Positions 6,905 to 7,004 of a stretch of DNA of 7,004 nt are shown piece after piece. A program made the position numbers and the translations under genes. The stretch's first letter is position 1, and every line of letters begins with the position of its first letter. Source of the DNA: Bacteroidales bacterium (GTDB lineage Bacteria > Bacteroidota > Bacteroidia > Bacteroidales > JALTDM01); NCBI GenBank assembly GCA_026996635.1, contig JALWKH010000095.1:1-7004 (forward strand), written 5' to 3'. The notes under the pieces were generated by a model. The model did no database searches. It was not told the origin of the DNA and was given only the letters and a program-made list of their open reading frames with translations.

Positions 6905-6956
6905 CTTTATTTTTTGTGCGAAAATGAAAAGAACTTAAACAACCGGCAATTGACTT

Positions 6957-7004
6957 TTAGCCTTTACGCTTATTAAGCTTTTTAATTTCAGCATCGGCAG
7001 TGCC
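6957..7004 (-). CDS. C-terminal end of an unidentified upstream gene
   Basis: From the window edge a frame reads 15 codons, GTADAEIKKLNKRKG, and then TAA at 6959-6957. The composition (a Lys/Arg-rich, helical tail) and the same orientation as all the other genes suggest the true 3' end of a coding sequence, but the fragment is too short to assign a family and the frame could be chance. No clear hairpin terminator follows in the roughly 50 bases before the next promoter, so read-through into the downstream genes is possible. Confidence 0.4.
   Translation of the reverse strand, partial: GTADAEIKKLNKRKG

Noticed and set aside
6905..6956. Possible transcription terminator after the upstream gene
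   Set aside because: Only a tiny imperfect CAATTGCCGGTTG pairing is present, with no GC-rich stem followed by a T run.

Overview
The window looks like a chromosomal housekeeping segment of a low-GC member of the Bacteroidota, most likely Bacteroidales or a related order. Four things point there. Two Bacteroidota-type -7 boxes (TAnnTTTG followed by C and an A run) stand before genes. Ribosome-binding sites of the Shine-Dalgarno type are absent or weak. Exported proteins have hydrophobic leaders ending just before a Gln. The anhydromuramate kinase carries what I recall as a Bacteroidota-style active-site loop. Genus or species cannot be named from this sequence.

Everything readable is on the minus strand, so transcription runs from high to low coordinates. 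In that order: the last 15 codons of an unidentified gene (7004-6957); a short intergenic stretch with a promoter (around 6897-6904); a divergent SAM hydrolase / DUF62-like protein (6879-6094); mazG (6101-5313); coaD with an unusual extra N-terminal domain (5288-4650); an exported thioredoxin-fold protein with a degenerate active site (4650-3226); anmK (3224-2157); a 30-bp gap with a second promoter-like box; dxs (2126-216); and the start of an exported, probably outer-membrane, protein (216-1, cut by the window edge). No rRNA, tRNA, CRISPR array, insertion sequence or prophage feature was seen, and no intergenic stretch exceeds about 80 bases.

The genes are packed like one operon. Junctions are an 8-base overlap (SAM-hydrolase-like/mazG), 24 bases (mazG/coaD), a one-base TAATG overlap (coaD/thioredoxin-like), one base (thioredoxin-like/anmK), 30 bases (anmK/dxs) and a one-base TGATG overlap (dxs/exported protein). 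The likely functions are nucleotide clean-up (MazG), coenzyme A synthesis (CoaD), cell-wall sugar recycling (AnmK) and isoprenoid precursor supply (Dxs), mixed with two exported envelope proteins.

The most unusual feature is the N-terminus of CoaD. About 57 residues precede the normal start of the enzyme, and they resemble the small helical N-terminal domain of translation initiation factor IF-2 (IF2_N). Second are the SAM-hydrolase-like protein, which keeps the family's framework but appears to lack some catalytic residues, and the thioredoxin-fold protein, whose CxPC motif has become NLPC. I found no convincing complete novel system such as a defence locus or mobile element.
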